From an uncultured Lachnospiraceae bacterium (GTDB lineage: Bacteria; Bacillota; Clostridia; Lachnospirales; Lachnospiraceae), in assembly GCA_944382125.1 (NCBI GenBank), contig CALWMV010000001.1, positions 1 to 64,000 of the forward strand: a stretch of 64,000 nt of DNA. The letters run 5' to 3'. This document shows positions 8,144-16,882 of this stretch, one piece after another. The position numbers were made by a program, and so were the translations under genes. Below the pieces are notes generated by a model that worked only from the letters and a program-made list of their open reading frames with translations, did no database searches and was not told where the DNA came from. Within the stretch, counting starts at the first letter, position 1, and each line of letters begins with the position of its first letter.

Positions 8144-8965
8144 TCAGATCTCTATCGATTCAAGATCATCCGGCACATATAGCCTTCCGCTATAATACTG
8201 CTGCCCCTCGGCCATATAGAGCTGCTTTCTGGAAGCAATATTTTTATCCTCCGTGTGATAAAGGAGCAGGTTCTTTGCAGCCAGTCTCTCTGCAAGCTCG
8301 CAGGCATCCTTTACCGTAGAATGGTGCTTCTCATAAGGCTTGAAGATATCCGCCTCCGAATAAAGGCAGAAGGCCTCATGAAGCAGCCAGTCGCAGCCCT
8401 CTGCGTACTTTTCCTCGCAGGGATGGCAAGGCTCATCGCCGCAGCATACAAGCCGTCTTCCGTCTTTCAGCCTGAGGCTGAATCCAAACTGCTTTTCCTT
8501 CGTGGACTCTATATCAAAAAATGTCATCTTAAAGCCATTTACATCCCTGGTCTCTCCGTCAGAAACGGCGATCAGATGGAGCCTGTCATCAATGTATCTG
8601 GTCTCGCTTGGAAGAAGCAGGGTCTCAGCCATGGTACGTATCGATCTGATGACATCCTCGTGTCCGTAGATATTTATCTCTCCCTCATACTTCCCATGGG
8701 CCATGAGCTGACAGCCAAGGCGTACCACCCAGAATATCCCCATGATATGATCCAGATGCTTATGAGTCACGAAGATATCCTTCATATCCATCCAGTTTAG
8801 CCCTGCATGCTTAAGCTGACGAAGAAGGCCGTTGCCGCCGCCCCCGTCAACCATCAGATATCTCTTTCCCCTATCAGGTACGGCAGCCTCATCTTCCAGA
8901 ACAAAGCAGGTATTATAGCACTCAGTGACCGCCGCATGTCCCGTGCCAAGCATTGTAAGCTTCAA
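8144..8965 (-). CDS. RNase Z-like MBL-fold hydrolase
   Basis: The protein of about 273 residues opens KLTMLGTGHAAV, and it has the zinc motif THKHLDH near residues 67-73 and a late LLYHTED His, all typical of RNase Z/arylsulfatase-like MBL proteins. It lacks obvious tRNA-specific insertions, so a phosphodiesterase or sulfatase-like role is as likely as tRNA 3'-end processing. The start is uncertain. TTG at 8965 places GAGGTG at a good distance and gives the usual MKLTMLGTG opening, while GTG at 8974 would use the same bases as the start codon. It is first in the run leading to the MBL and GNAT genes. Confidence 0.8.
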   Translation of the reverse strand: MKLTMLGTGHAAVTECYNTCFVLEDEAAVPDRGKRYLMVDGGGGNGLLRQLKHAGLNWMDMKDIFVTHKHLDHIMGIFWVVRLGCQLMAHGKYEGEINIYGHEDVIRSIRTMAETLLLPSETRYIDDRLHLIAVSDGETRDVNGFKMTFFDIESTKEKQFGFSLRLKDGRRLVCCGDEPCHPCEEKYAEGCDWLLHEAFCLYSEADIFKPYEKHHSTVKDACELAERLAAKNLLLYHTEDKNIASRKQLYMAEGQQYYSGRLYVPDDLESIEI

Positions 8966-9025
8966 TATGTTCACCTCGTTTTTATATAATTTCTGAAAAT
9001 ATTATATGGCTTTTTTCTGAAGATA

Positions 9026-9427
9026 CTATTTTTCATCCTGCATGTCAGCTGCTCTTTTTCCCCTCCTCATCCTCGGGGCCGTAAGGCCGAAGCTTAGATC
9101 CAGCAGCATGAGTATGGTATCATCTACTGCGCTGCCGTCAAGGGCTGCAGTTATCCAGTGGTCCTTGTTCATATGATAAGCGGGGTATATCCCGGGTTCT
9201 GACAGCATGGAGCCTATGAGGGCCGTCTCGCATTTGAGGTTCACCACGTCAATGGGAGCTCTGCCATCTCTTCCAAGCCTGTCCTCGGGTATCCTCATGA
9301 TAAGGGCATACCACTTGCGGTTTGTCTGATGGCGGAACACTGCATAATCGGTTTCATCCTTCCATGGGAAGTCCGGCTCTGTACCGTAGGTCTCCAGTAT
9401 GTATTTTTCCAGTTTCTCTCTGTTCAT
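9026..9427 (-). CDS. MmcQ/YjbR family protein
   Basis: This is a 133-residue protein of the MmcQ/YjbR (DUF419) family. The pattern includes the opening MNREKLEKYILETYG, PDFPWKDETDYAVFRH, KWYALIMRIP, VVNLKCE and the PAYHMNKDHWITAAL segment that marks the C-terminal half. Members have a CyaY-like fold and are thought to bind DNA, without an assigned pathway. The gene lies 60 bp upstream of the RNase Z-like gene in the same direction. The first 35 bp are imperfectly duplicated just upstream (see the repeat at 9399-9486). Confidence 0.85.
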   Translation of the reverse strand: MNREKLEKYILETYGTEPDFPWKDETDYAVFRHQTNRKWYALIMRIPEDRLGRDGRAPIDVVNLKCETALIGSMLSEPGIYPAYHMNKDHWITAALDGSAVDDTILMLLDLSFGLTAPRMRRGKRAADMQDEK

Positions 9428-9486
9428 AAAAGCCGTATGTGTTCAATATGTTTTTCCCAGTTTGTCTCTGTTCATTAAGGCTGAAG
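9399..9486. repeat. Imperfect tandem duplication of the YjbR gene start
   Basis: The segment 9399-9437, which includes the start of the YjbR gene, is repeated at 9446-9486 with mismatches. On the minus strand the upstream copy reads MNRDKLGK and then stops, so it is non-coding debris. Confidence 0.6.
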
Positions 9487-9524
9487 ATAATTAAAAATTC
9501 TCTTAGAACTTCCGGCAAAGGACA

Positions 9525-9650
9525 TCATATCCTGATCTTTGGCACTCCGTTCACGCACCATCGGCCATCCTTATCGACCTCATAGCCGTCAGGTGTAATG
9601 CAACTCACAGCCAGGGCTCCCACTGGCATTCCTGTCATCTTTAATTGTGA
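9525..9650 (-). pseudogene. C-terminal remnant of a cell-wall-binding-repeat protein
   Basis: The minus strand from 9650 to the TGA at 9525 reads a 41-residue tail without a start signal, including MPVGALAVSCITPDGYEVDK and then DGRWCVNGVPKI. This matches the end of glucan/choline-binding-repeat surface proteins of Lachnospiraceae, which often finish with a TPDGY-VD-xG-W segment. The rest of the gap 9428-9833 shows no gene. Confidence 0.5.
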
Positions 9651-9833
9651 TTATATCACCAGCCTGGCATTTATCTCAACTCGGGTTTGGCCAGTATTTT
9701 GATCTTGCAAACGGATTTATTTTACGAATCAACTCTTTTCCTCATAAGAATATTGTGCATGAAAATACCCTCCTTACTGCTTGTCCGGTAAAGAGGGTAC
9801 ATATCACTTCCAAAGGCACATCCTGAGGTTTAT

Positions 9834-10238
9834 TTAATACTTTTTGGCCATTATCCTGAACATGATCGTATAGAGTATTACCAGCAGACATATGGACATG
9901 GCGGCTGTCATGCCCAGGCTTTCATATCCGAGGATAAGTGCTGCCATGGAGATCACACCTGCGATGATAAGGTATATCACAAAGGCAGCTTCCTTTGCCT
10001 TCATGGATATGAAAGCATACCTTTCATCCTTCGATGCGGTCTCGACTCGCTTTTTTAACTCCGGATCCTGCTCTATGCGTACCGCCCTGAAAAGCTGCAC
10101 AAGACCTACCGCAAGTATGCCTGAGCCTATGCCGGTCAGCACACTGGGGTCTGAAGTTATCCCTGAAAATGCCAGCATCTCTATGATGATGCCGATCACT
10201 ATCTCAATGACATATATGATAAATCTTTTATTTTTCAT
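9834..10238 (-). CDS. Small membrane protein coupled to an XRE regulator
   Basis: The 134-residue protein has about four membrane segments in two hairpins, separated by a charged stretch (EQDPELKKRVETASKDERYAF). Pairs of an XRE repressor with a small membrane protein of this kind are common in Clostridia, but I know no function. GAGGAGG at 10245-10251 lies just upstream of two adjacent ATG codons at 10241 and 10238; the second has better spacing. The start overlaps the stop of the XRE gene by 11 bp, so translation is probably coupled. Confidence 0.7.
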   Translation of the reverse strand: MKNKRFIIYVIEIVIGIIIEMLAFSGITSDPSVLTGIGSGILAVGLVQLFRAVRIEQDPELKKRVETASKDERYAFISMKAKEAAFVIYLIIAGVISMAALILGYESLGMTAAMSICLLVILYTIMFRIMAKKY

Positions 10239-10437
10239 CATTTGCCTCCTCATAAATAAATATATCTTCCACATTCATGCTGAAGTACCTTGCAAGCTTG
10301 ATCGCCAGTATGACTGACGGATTGTACCGGCCGTTTTCCAGGGAGCTTATGGTCTGCCTGGAGACCCCCATGGCATCTGCCAGCTCCTCCTGTTTTATAC
10401 CCTTTTGCTTTCGTATCTCTTCGAGTTTATTTTTCAA
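10228..10437 (-). CDS. XRE-family helix-turn-helix regulator
   Basis: This 69-residue protein is almost only a helix-turn-helix domain: KLEEIRKQKGIKQEELADAM, then GVSRQTISSLENGRYNP with the recognition helix, and LARYFSMNVEDIF. It resembles the short YozG/Cro-type repressors. It is expected to bind DNA as a dimer and probably regulates its own operon with the following membrane protein. AAAGGAGCT precedes the start at a proper distance. The target site is not identified, although the 60 bp upstream hold an AT-rich promoter-like region with repeated AGTTTACT/AGTATACTTTAC motifs (10456-10518). Confidence 0.85.
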   Translation of the reverse strand: MKNKLEEIRKQKGIKQEELADAMGVSRQTISSLENGRYNPSVILAIKLARYFSMNVEDIFIYEEANDEK

Positions 10438-10576
10438 GATAGCTCCTTTCGTATGTAAAGTTTACTTTCCATAACTGTATTATACACCGTTCTTTAATTA
10501 TGTCAAGTATACTTTACGTAAATCCTCAGAAAAAGACAAAGCCCCTTACTTCCCGGACTTTGTCTTCCCAAAAGCA

Positions 10577-12676
10577 TCAAAGCTGCTTAAGCTCCTCCGA
10601 AAGATCTCCCGAAAGAATATTTTTAATGCTTGATCTGTATGAAAGAAATACAACAGCGGCCATAACAGCCGCAAATATCAGAAGCGGAAGTATTGGAATG
10701 ACGGATAGTCCGTATCCTATATCCATATACGAAGCCTTCATCAGCATAAAGGTAAATGCCGGGACTGTAAATGTCGTAAGCAATACCGGAGGTCCTATGA
10801 TACCCAGCGCCTCCTTATAAAAGCTTCGGTGAAGCTGCGCGGGAGTCATACCTATAGCCATCAGCCTCGCACAGATATTCCTCCGCTTATAGGTATAGCT
10901 CAGGGTCAGCGTGCAGACATTTGCAAGTCCTGTCAGAGCCAGCAGGATGCAGAATACCGAGGCTATCCCTCTCAGTATATCAAGAGCAGCATCACTTGAG
11001 ATCCTGTCCTGTATTCTGTTTTCCGTCACAAAATCATATCCGCCTCCTATAAGAATATCTCTGATCTGAGCTTCAGTCTGCCGGATATACGAAAGCTTTT
11101 CTTCGTCTGATATATCATCATCTCTAAGCTCTTCTTGGCTGGAAATATAATTCAGCTTAGTTACTGCTTCCTTTGAGACAGAAGTTTCTTGCAGTCCGCT
11201 TGAAGCAAGGGCCTTTTCCCAAAGGGAGGAGGGGACAACATGTACAAGTTCGTAATAGTCGTCGCTCCAAAAATCCAGCTTCAGCCTCGGAAGCTCATTG
11301 GTATAGCCAAGAAATTTAAAGGAAAGCAAAGGCCCTTCGGAACCTGTTTCAGCTAATGAAAGCCCTGACTTTTCAACACCCGCCTCAGCTGAAGCAGTAT
11401 CAGATGCCTGCAGTCCTGCAGAAGCCTTTGAAGCAGATATATCAGCATTTTCATCAGCCATAAAGCTGGAACTGAGCCCTACGCTTCCGCCGGCAGAGTC
11501 CTCGTCAAGATAGCTTAGATAACTTCTCTGTCTGAAATTCTGCTCCCGTGCGTCCCTTATGATATTTACTATTATTATCCCATCAAGACTGTCCCCCGCT
11601 CCTGTCTCATGGGCATATGAAAGGAAGCTCTGGTCATCCATCACAAGCACAGGTGCATTTACTTTATAGACATCATCCCGAAACTCCACCTCTTCGGTAT
11701 CTGCCAACTCAAGAAGCCCTGCCTTTCTCACCTCATTTGAAAGCTCCTCAGCCCTCAGGCTTCGCTTCATGGGATACAGTCTGCAGAGCACCGCCTCATA
11801 TGTCTGATCTATGTCCCGGATGTCTGCCAGCTCTTTAATGTCCTTTATATCTGCATCTTTGATCTCAGCTATTATATCCCAGTTGTCCTCATATCGGTCA
11901 TAATAGGTGATACTGGTATTCAGCCTGCTCAAATTAAAAAAGCTGTATATGATACCAAATGAGAGCAATGAAAGGGTAAGGGCAAGCCTGGAGCTTCGCA
12001 GTTTTCTCCTGCTGTGCTTATATCCGCCCGGTATCCTTAAGCTGATAGCCGCCATGGGCATAAGCCTCGAATACCTTAAGGCGGACAATGAAGCTGATAT
12101 CGTCACAGTCAGCAATGAAAATGCCGCCGACAGGAGAAATACTGCCGGATTATAAGCAAAGGGCAGTATCAGCCTGTCAGGGATCACAGCTTTGCTGACA
12201 TCGTCAAGAATATGAAACAGAAATGCTGACAGAGCTGCTCCAAATATGGTTCCAAGCAGTATCGGCAATATGCAGATGCAAAGGCTTGCTCCTGTCAGCA
12301 TCAAAAATATCTGCCATGGAGTGGCTCCGCTAAGTGACAGCAGGCCCACAAGCCTGAGCCTCTCCTCCATGAAAACTGAAAATACGCCGCGTATTATCAG
12401 AGCCAGAGAGCATATGCAAAGTACAACAACGATGGAAGATACCATAAGAAAAAGGGCATTGTCGGGATCCGCTTCAAGCCACTCGCTCAGCTTAAGCTTT
12501 ATGCCCTGCTCCGCATAGATGCGGCCAAGCTCATAGCTTACGGCATTGTATAGGAGGCTCACCATAAGAGAGAGCATAAGAGCAGATAAGCCCGACGCCA
12601 AGATGAGAGCAATTCGAAATCCTGCCTGTCCTCCCTCCTTATGTGCGGCTGTCAGAGACTTTACCACCGATCTCAT
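10577..12676 (-). CDS. FtsX/MacB-like ABC transporter permease
   Basis: The 699-residue permease has an N-terminal membrane helix (about 21-45), three more helices between 75 and 195, a large extracytoplasmic domain (about 245-565) and three C-terminal helices. This is the layout of FtsX-domain permeases used for peptide-antibiotic resistance or lipoprotein export. A Ser/Ala/Glu-rich low-complexity stretch sits around 395-445 in the outer domain, which looks like a flexible linker. Its start overlaps the ATPase stop by 4 bp (ATGA), so the two are coupled. No two-component system is adjacent, unlike many BceAB systems. Function is most likely efflux or sensing at the membrane; the substrate is unknown. 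Confidence 0.8.
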   Translation of the reverse strand: MRSVVKSLTAAHKEGGQAGFRIALILASGLSALMLSLMVSLLYNAVSYELGRIYAEQGIKLKLSEWLEADPDNALFLMVSSIVVVLCICSLALIIRGVFSVFMEERLRLVGLLSLSGATPWQIFLMLTGASLCICILPILLGTIFGAALSAFLFHILDDVSKAVIPDRLILPFAYNPAVFLLSAAFSLLTVTISASLSALRYSRLMPMAAISLRIPGGYKHSRRKLRSSRLALTLSLLSFGIIYSFFNLSRLNTSITYYDRYEDNWDIIAEIKDADIKDIKELADIRDIDQTYEAVLCRLYPMKRSLRAEELSNEVRKAGLLELADTEEVEFRDDVYKVNAPVLVMDDQSFLSYAHETGAGDSLDGIIIVNIIRDAREQNFRQRSYLSYLDEDSAGGSVGLSSSFMADENADISASKASAGLQASDTASAEAGVEKSGLSLAETGSEGPLLSFKFLGYTNELPRLKLDFWSDDYYELVHVVPSSLWEKALASSGLQETSVSKEAVTKLNYISSQEELRDDDISDEEKLSYIRQTEAQIRDILIGGGYDFVTENRIQDRISSDAALDILRGIASVFCILLALTGLANVCTLTLSYTYKRRNICARLMAIGMTPAQLHRSFYKEALGIIGPPVLLTTFTVPAFTFMLMKASYMDIGYGLSVIPILPLLIFAAVMAAVVFLSYRSSIKNILSGDLSEELKQL

Positions 12677-13362
12677 GACTTTACTTCCTTTCCAGTATCA
12701 GAAATGATGCAGCCATCAGAGAGCTCAATGACCCTGTCTGCCTTACCTGCAAGCTCCCTGCTATGGGTCACATATAAGATGGTCTGGGAAAGCTCCCGGT
12801 TGAAGCTCTGCATGAGTTCCATTATCTCTGCAGAATTTTTGCTGTCCAGATTGCCTGTCGGTTCATCTGCAAGCAGCAGCGTCGGCTTATAGAGCAGGGC
12901 TCTCAGCATGGAAGCTCTTTGCTGCTGCCCTCCTGAAAGCTCTGAAGGATAGCTCTTAAGCTTTTTCGAAAGCCCCAGCCTGTTTACCAGCATATCAAGG
13001 AGCTCCCTATCCGGCTTTTTCTTATCCAGTCTGAGCGGAAGGAGAATATTTTCCTGTATGTTCATATCAGGGATAAGATTAAAAAACTGATATACTATGC
13101 CTATATCCCTTCTTCTGAGTATGGCTGCCTCAGTCCTGCTGAGATGCGTAATGTCTTTTCCGTCAAGTATCACTGAACCCTCGGTTGCATTATCTATAGT
13201 CCCGATGATATTGAGCAGCGTGGACTTTCCTGAGCCGGAAGCTCCGATGATGGCAGCCATCTTCCCCTTTTCCAGAGAAAAGCTGATGCCGTGCAGCACC
13301 TCTATTTTATTTTTCTTATCGCCATAGGATTTCTTTATGTCCTCACACCTTAGCAGCTCCAT
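12673..13362 (-). CDS. ABC transporter ATPase, MacB/BceA type
   Basis: The 229-residue ATPase powers the FtsX-like permease encoded next. Motifs are complete: Walker A GASGSGKST (40-48), Q-loop near YQFFN (91-95), signature LSGGQQQR (142-149), Walker B LLLADEPTG (162-170) and the H-loop in VTHSREL. The start at 13362 was chosen because AGGGAG is 8 nt upstream; the 10-codon longer frame has no such site. The 278 bp before it hold no gene. Confidence 0.9.
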   Translation of the reverse strand: MELLRCEDIKKSYGDKKNKIEVLHGISFSLEKGKMAAIIGASGSGKSTLLNIIGTIDNATEGSVILDGKDITHLSRTEAAILRRRDIGIVYQFFNLIPDMNIQENILLPLRLDKKKPDRELLDMLVNRLGLSKKLKSYPSELSGGQQQRASMLRALLYKPTLLLADEPTGNLDSKNSAEIMELMQSFNRELSQTILYVTHSRELAGKADRVIELSDGCIISDTGKEVKS

Positions 13363-13546
13363 GATATGACTCCCTGTATTTTTTATAATCATAGCATTGA
13401 CCTCGCCTGCATCACAACAAAAGCTTTCCTTACATTTTGCAAGCTCGTTTAGTTTACAGCGGTCTAAAAGACCGGAGATCGGATATAAGAAATCTCAGCC
13501 GGATCCTGCAGTCAGGTTTACAGCTATATAAAAGACTTTCAGCATC

Positions 13547-13603
13547 AAAAAAGGACCGCCCTTACGGAAAAGCCCGTCTTCCATAATATGGCATGTCCCT
13601 TTT
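13547..13603 (-). terminator. Probable intrinsic terminator of the flavodoxin operon
   Basis: On the minus strand AAAAGG(G)AC pairs with GTCCTTTTTT around an inner GC-rich region. It lies about 40 bp after the flavodoxin stop and ends in a T run. The long, imperfect loop makes it less certain. Confidence 0.5.
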
Positions 13604-13640
13604 AATTTTATATGCTTCCTCAGCGTTTTATGAATGATAT

Positions 13641-14066
13641 TCAGGCAGAAGCAAGGGATCTTCCCATCTCACTAAGCCTGGATAACATATCGGCATCCGG
13701 AGCCTCATAGCATATTATCGGCTCATAGGAAAGCTCTATGCCGGAAGCGGCTGCGTCATTTTTCCAGTTTTCCATCCACTCGCCCTCAGCCCATGAATAG
13801 GAGCCGAATAAGCTTATCTTCTTTCCTCCCAGCTTATCCTTGATGCTATCCCACATAGGCTCAAACTCTGTCTCCTCAAGCTGCTCAGATCCCATTGCCG
13901 GACATCCGAAGGCTATGGCCTCAAGTCCATCAAGCAGGTCTGCTCCAAATTCCGCTGCAGTATAAAGTTTGGCCTCAGCTCCTGCGGATGTCATTCCTTC
14001 AAGTACCGCTGAAGCCATTGCCTCCGTATTACCTGTTCCGCTCCAATAAACCACCGCTGCTTTCAT
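13641..14066 (-). CDS. Flavodoxin
   Basis: The 141-residue protein carries the FMN phosphate-binding loop WSGTGNTEAMA (8-18) and the FGSYSWAEGEW loop (90-100) that usually stacks on the isoalloxazine ring. It is a short-chain flavodoxin, a one- or two-electron carrier that often replaces ferredoxin when iron is scarce. It follows the DUF3793 gene by 28 bp and shares its promoter. The operator at that promoter and the flavodoxin itself both fit regulation by iron, but this is inference. AAGGAGGAT precedes the start. Confidence 0.92.
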   Translation of the reverse strand: MKAAVVYWSGTGNTEAMASAVLEGMTSAGAEAKLYTAAEFGADLLDGLEAIAFGCPAMGSEQLEETEFEPMWDSIKDKLGGKKISLFGSYSWAEGEWMENWKNDAAASGIELSYEPIICYEAPDADMLSRLSEMGRSLASA

Positions 14067-14094
14067 ATAAGATCCTCCTTATAATTTTAGTTGA

Positions 14095-14637
14095 TCAAGC
14101 AATAAGGTCATCCATGCTTGCTCCGGCACTTAGCCTTCTGCAAAGTGACTCTGTGCATTGCTTATATCTTTTAAATATCCTTTTACTATTTTCCACATCC
14201 CCATATACCTTCCAAAGGCCGGCGTACTTATAACAGGCACCCTTATAATCTATAAATCCCCTTACGTCCTCCAGCGGGTAGCCAAGGAAAAGGCCTATCT
14301 CATGAGGGCAGGGAAAATCCCTGAAACGCCGTATCAATGCTCCTACAGCCTTATATGGATCCTCTGTATCATATCCAAACTGGCGAAGAAACTCGGAATT
14401 GTCAGGCTGACTGATGTCTCTTTGCAGGCTGTCCGGTCTGAACATATACATAAGGGCCCGCCCGTCAAATATTTTTATAGGCAGAAATTCAATTCCCTTA
14501 TTTTTAAGGGAAGATCTGTATGCTCTGAGGTCATCAATAAAGCATGATCTGCTTTCAAAAAAGGTCGAGAACATGTTCCCTGTCTTCATTCCTGCCAAGG
14601 TAGGGGCACAGCTTCTGACAATACTCTCTTCTGACAT
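14095..14637 (-). CDS. DUF3793 family protein
   Basis: The 180-residue protein matches DUF3793 by its opening (CAPTLAGMKTGNMFS), the central FRPDSL and the C-terminal PHEIGLFLGYPLEDV followed by GACYKYAGLWKVYGD. The family is widespread in Clostridia and is commonly found beside flavodoxin genes, as here. The Cys and His residues in these conserved stretches suggest metal or cofactor binding, but the function is unknown. The gene is first in a two-gene operon with flavodoxin. A strong promoter and palindromic operator lie directly upstream. Confidence 0.88.
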   Translation of the reverse strand: MSEESIVRSCAPTLAGMKTGNMFSTFFESRSCFIDDLRAYRSSLKNKGIEFLPIKIFDGRALMYMFRPDSLQRDISQPDNSEFLRQFGYDTEDPYKAVGALIRRFRDFPCPHEIGLFLGYPLEDVRGFIDYKGACYKYAGLWKVYGDVENSKRIFKRYKQCTESLCRRLSAGASMDDLIA

Positions 14638-14663
14638 AAGACCTCCATTAAATAAAAGAAAAT

Positions 14664-14722
14664 ATATAGTTAGTTTCGACTAACTATATGCTATTTATAT
14701 CTGATATTCTTTGTCTTGTCAA
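14664..14722 (-). promoter_or_regulatory. Sigma70 promoter with perfect 11-bp inverted-repeat operator for DUF3793-flavodoxin
   Basis: On the minus strand TTGACA (14717-14722) and TATAAA (14694-14699) are 17 bp apart. Five bases downstream begins a perfect inverted repeat, ATATAGTTAGT (14664-14674) with ACTAACTATAT (14679-14689) around TTCG, covering the likely start point. The GTTAG/CTAAC core resembles operators of DtxR-family metal repressors, which is inference. Confidence 0.75.
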
Positions 14723-14747
14723 GCTTCAGTTTTATTGTGCAGGTATG

Positions 14748-15182
14748 TCAGAGTTCCTCCAGTATCTCCCTGCGCTTTGTCTCATATTCTTCCTTCGTGA
14801 TAGTCCCGGCCTTATAGAGATCCTCAGCTACCTGAAGCCTTAGCTCGATGCTGCCCTTGATGCCTTTTAAAGCGGCTTCGGACTTATCCGAAGAAGTATC
14901 GGAAATATCTGAAGGCGTATCAGCCATGACGCTTTCATCAGCCCTGCCCTCCGTCTGCTTCCCATCATCTATCACTATCTCATGGGTGGCGACTCCCTTA
15001 TCCGTAAAGGCATTCATGGCATTTGTTATGGTGATGATAAGGGCCATCAAAGTCCAGAATATTCCAAAAAGTCCTGCCGACGGTATTACCACAAATACGC
15101 CGATAAGGCAGAACAGTATCCCCACTATAAAGCCCATCATGGACTGGCCCTTTCCGGGCTTTACCCTTACCTTTTTAGACAT
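14748..15182 (-). CDS. Membrane protein with C-terminal SHOCT domain
   Basis: The 144-residue protein has two N-terminal membrane helices (about 15-37 and 39-58), a Ser/Thr/Asp-rich linker, and a C-terminal SHOCT motif: LRLQVAEDLYKAGTITKEEY, then ETKRREILEEL at the very end. SHOCT is a short oligomerisation-type module found at the ends of many membrane proteins. The function is unknown. AGGAGGTG precedes the start. It is 61 bp downstream of a truncated GNAT gene and probably transcribed alone. Confidence 0.8.
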   Translation of the reverse strand: MSKKVRVKPGKGQSMMGFIVGILFCLIGVFVVIPSAGLFGIFWTLMALIITITNAMNAFTDKGVATHEIVIDDGKQTEGRADESVMADTPSDISDTSSDKSEAALKGIKGSIELRLQVAEDLYKAGTITKEEYETKRREILEEL

Positions 15183-15243
15183 ACTGCACCTCCTGTCATA
15201 AATTATTCAAAAATAGTCCGCAGCAGAAATAGTCTATCCAGGA

Positions 15244-15468
15244 TCATCTGTATGGATCCATAATAATCATATCCTTTGCAATGATTAAATGGTCAATTTC
15301 CATCAAAGCCTGCGGGACATATTCTCCAATGTTTTTGATCTCTTTGTCTGACAGGAAGAGGTGGGTGGCTCTTACGGACCCCTCCCATACCTTCAGCAGC
15401 CGATTTATCAGCTCCGGTGCCCTGTCCGTTACTTCTGTTATCTTCATATGTGCTTTTCCATTTTCCAT
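15244..15468 (-). pseudogene. Truncated GNAT acetyltransferase, N-terminal part
   Basis: The 74-residue frame contains MKITEVTDRAPELINRLLKV and then WEGSVRATHLFLSDKEI and YVPQALMEIDHLII, the usual start of a class of GNAT acetyltransferases of about 150 residues. It stops where the next beta strand should follow, and the acetyl-CoA motif is absent. It overlaps none of its neighbours, lying 7 bp after the AAA ATPase gene. I read it as a 3'-truncated pseudogene. Confidence 0.65.
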
Positions 15469-15475
15469 GAGCTTT

Positions 15476-16822
15476 TTATTTAAATATAGTGTTTGCTGCC
15501 AAAGCTGCTTTAAGCAGGTATGCCGTAAAATGAGGAAGTGTCAATATATTATTTTCCAATCCGATATTGCCTGAAGTAAATTTGATCCCATGTCGGATAT
15601 CGGGATATGAATCACTTTTTATCAGGGTGGAAAGCGATCTAGAACTTCCTTTTTTGGCCTTAACTTCTACAGGGATCAGTTCATCAGCAGTTCGCACGAA
15701 AAAGTCTTCTTCTAAGGTAGAGTTTTCCTTTTTATAGTAGTAAAGCTGCTCATACCCGGATTTTTTCAGGGCATCAGCTATAATATTTTCATATAGTGCG
15801 CCCTTGTAAGTTCCCAGGTTTTTGTTGACTCTGAGATCATAAGCAGATTCTTCATCAAGCATCGCGACCAGAAGACCGGTGTCTGCCATATAAATCTTAT
15901 AAGAAGATTCATCATAATTGCCTTTTAAAGGGAGTTCCGGATAATTGAGACAGTGACATATGTTGATGATCCCTGCATTCTGGAGCCACTCGATCGATCC
16001 CCTATAGTCTCTGAATCTGGCACCATTGGCTACCTTTGATATCTGAAATTTCTTGTTTTCTTTTGCCAGCTGCACCGGAATATGACGGAATACATTAAGT
16101 ATCCGTGTCTGATCCATGCCTTCAGCATATTTGATGATATCCTCCTCATAGTCCATGAGCAGCTGCTTCTGCAGAGCAAGGCTTCCCTCAAAGGTCTCTT
16201 TTTCAATATATGAGCGTATGACAGCAGGCATACCGCCAAGTATGCAGTAATCGAGAAAAAGCTCAGGCATTTTCGTCATCAGTGCTGCATCAAGCGGCTT
16301 TGCTGAAATTATATGTTCCTTCAGATCAGATGACAGCCTTTCATCATAACCAAGAGCAAATAAAAATTCTTCAAAATCAAGAGACCTAAGTTCGATATCG
16401 GTCTTATACCCTACACTGTTGCTTTCAATTTTTTTATAATGAAGGCCTAAAATCGATCCGCTGCAGATGACATCAAATCTCTGATCCTGACAAAAGGATT
16501 TAAGTGAGGTCGAAATATCCGGATGCTCCTGAAGTTCATCAAAAAAAATCAGAGTATGTCCCGGAATAAATCTTTTTGAAGGATCTATACGGGATATAGC
16601 TTTGATTATGGCGTCTGCTGTATAACCATCCTGGGTTATAACTTTATAGGCGGGTTCCAGAGCAAAATTTATCTCTATCACATTGTTATAATTATTTTCA
16701 GCAAAATGCCTTATAGACTCGGTCTTTCCGACCTGTCTTGCTCCGCGTATGATAAGCGGCTTATGATCAGTTTCATTTCTCCAGCTTATAAGTTTATCAT
16801 CAAGCTTTCTTTTTAAATACAT
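15476..16822 (-). CDS. AAA ATPase with DUF4143 domain
   Basis: The 448-residue protein has the AAA_14 ATPase core near the N-terminus (IIRGARQVGKTESIR, Walker A about 24-38; IFFDELQEHP, Walker B about 91-100; SGSILGL sensor 1). It has the C-terminal DUF4143 half with a PVEVKAKKG motif (about 390-398) that resembles PD-(D/E)xK nuclease-type elements. Such ATPases are abundant and mobile in anaerobes and their role is unknown. The start at 16822 has GAGGTGAT upstream. It borders the repeat array at 16883 and a stretch of decayed genes, which fits a recently acquired segment. Confidence 0.85.
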   Translation of the reverse strand: MYLKRKLDDKLISWRNETDHKPLIIRGARQVGKTESIRHFAENNYNNVIEINFALEPAYKVITQDGYTADAIIKAISRIDPSKRFIPGHTLIFFDELQEHPDISTSLKSFCQDQRFDVICSGSILGLHYKKIESNSVGYKTDIELRSLDFEEFLFALGYDERLSSDLKEHIISAKPLDAALMTKMPELFLDYCILGGMPAVIRSYIEKETFEGSLALQKQLLMDYEEDIIKYAEGMDQTRILNVFRHIPVQLAKENKKFQISKVANGARFRDYRGSIEWLQNAGIINICHCLNYPELPLKGNYDESSYKIYMADTGLLVAMLDEESAYDLRVNKNLGTYKGALYENIIADALKKSGYEQLYYYKKENSTLEEDFFVRTADELIPVEVKAKKGSSRSLSTLIKSDSYPDIRHGIKFTSGNIGLENNILTLPHFTAYLLKAALAANTIFK

Positions 16823-16882
16823 GATATCACCTCAGAAAGACGCTTTATATAGCTATTATCTCATATAGGCGGTACATGTCAA

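Noticed and set aside
8144..8965. Calling the MBL protein a true tRNA-processing RNase Z
   Set aside because: The active-site motif fits, but the flexible arm typical of tRNA-processing RNase Z is not recognisable.
14095..14637. DUF3793 protein as a heme or iron enzyme
   Set aside because: Conserved His and Cys are present but no known metal-binding motif; only the genomic context suggests iron.
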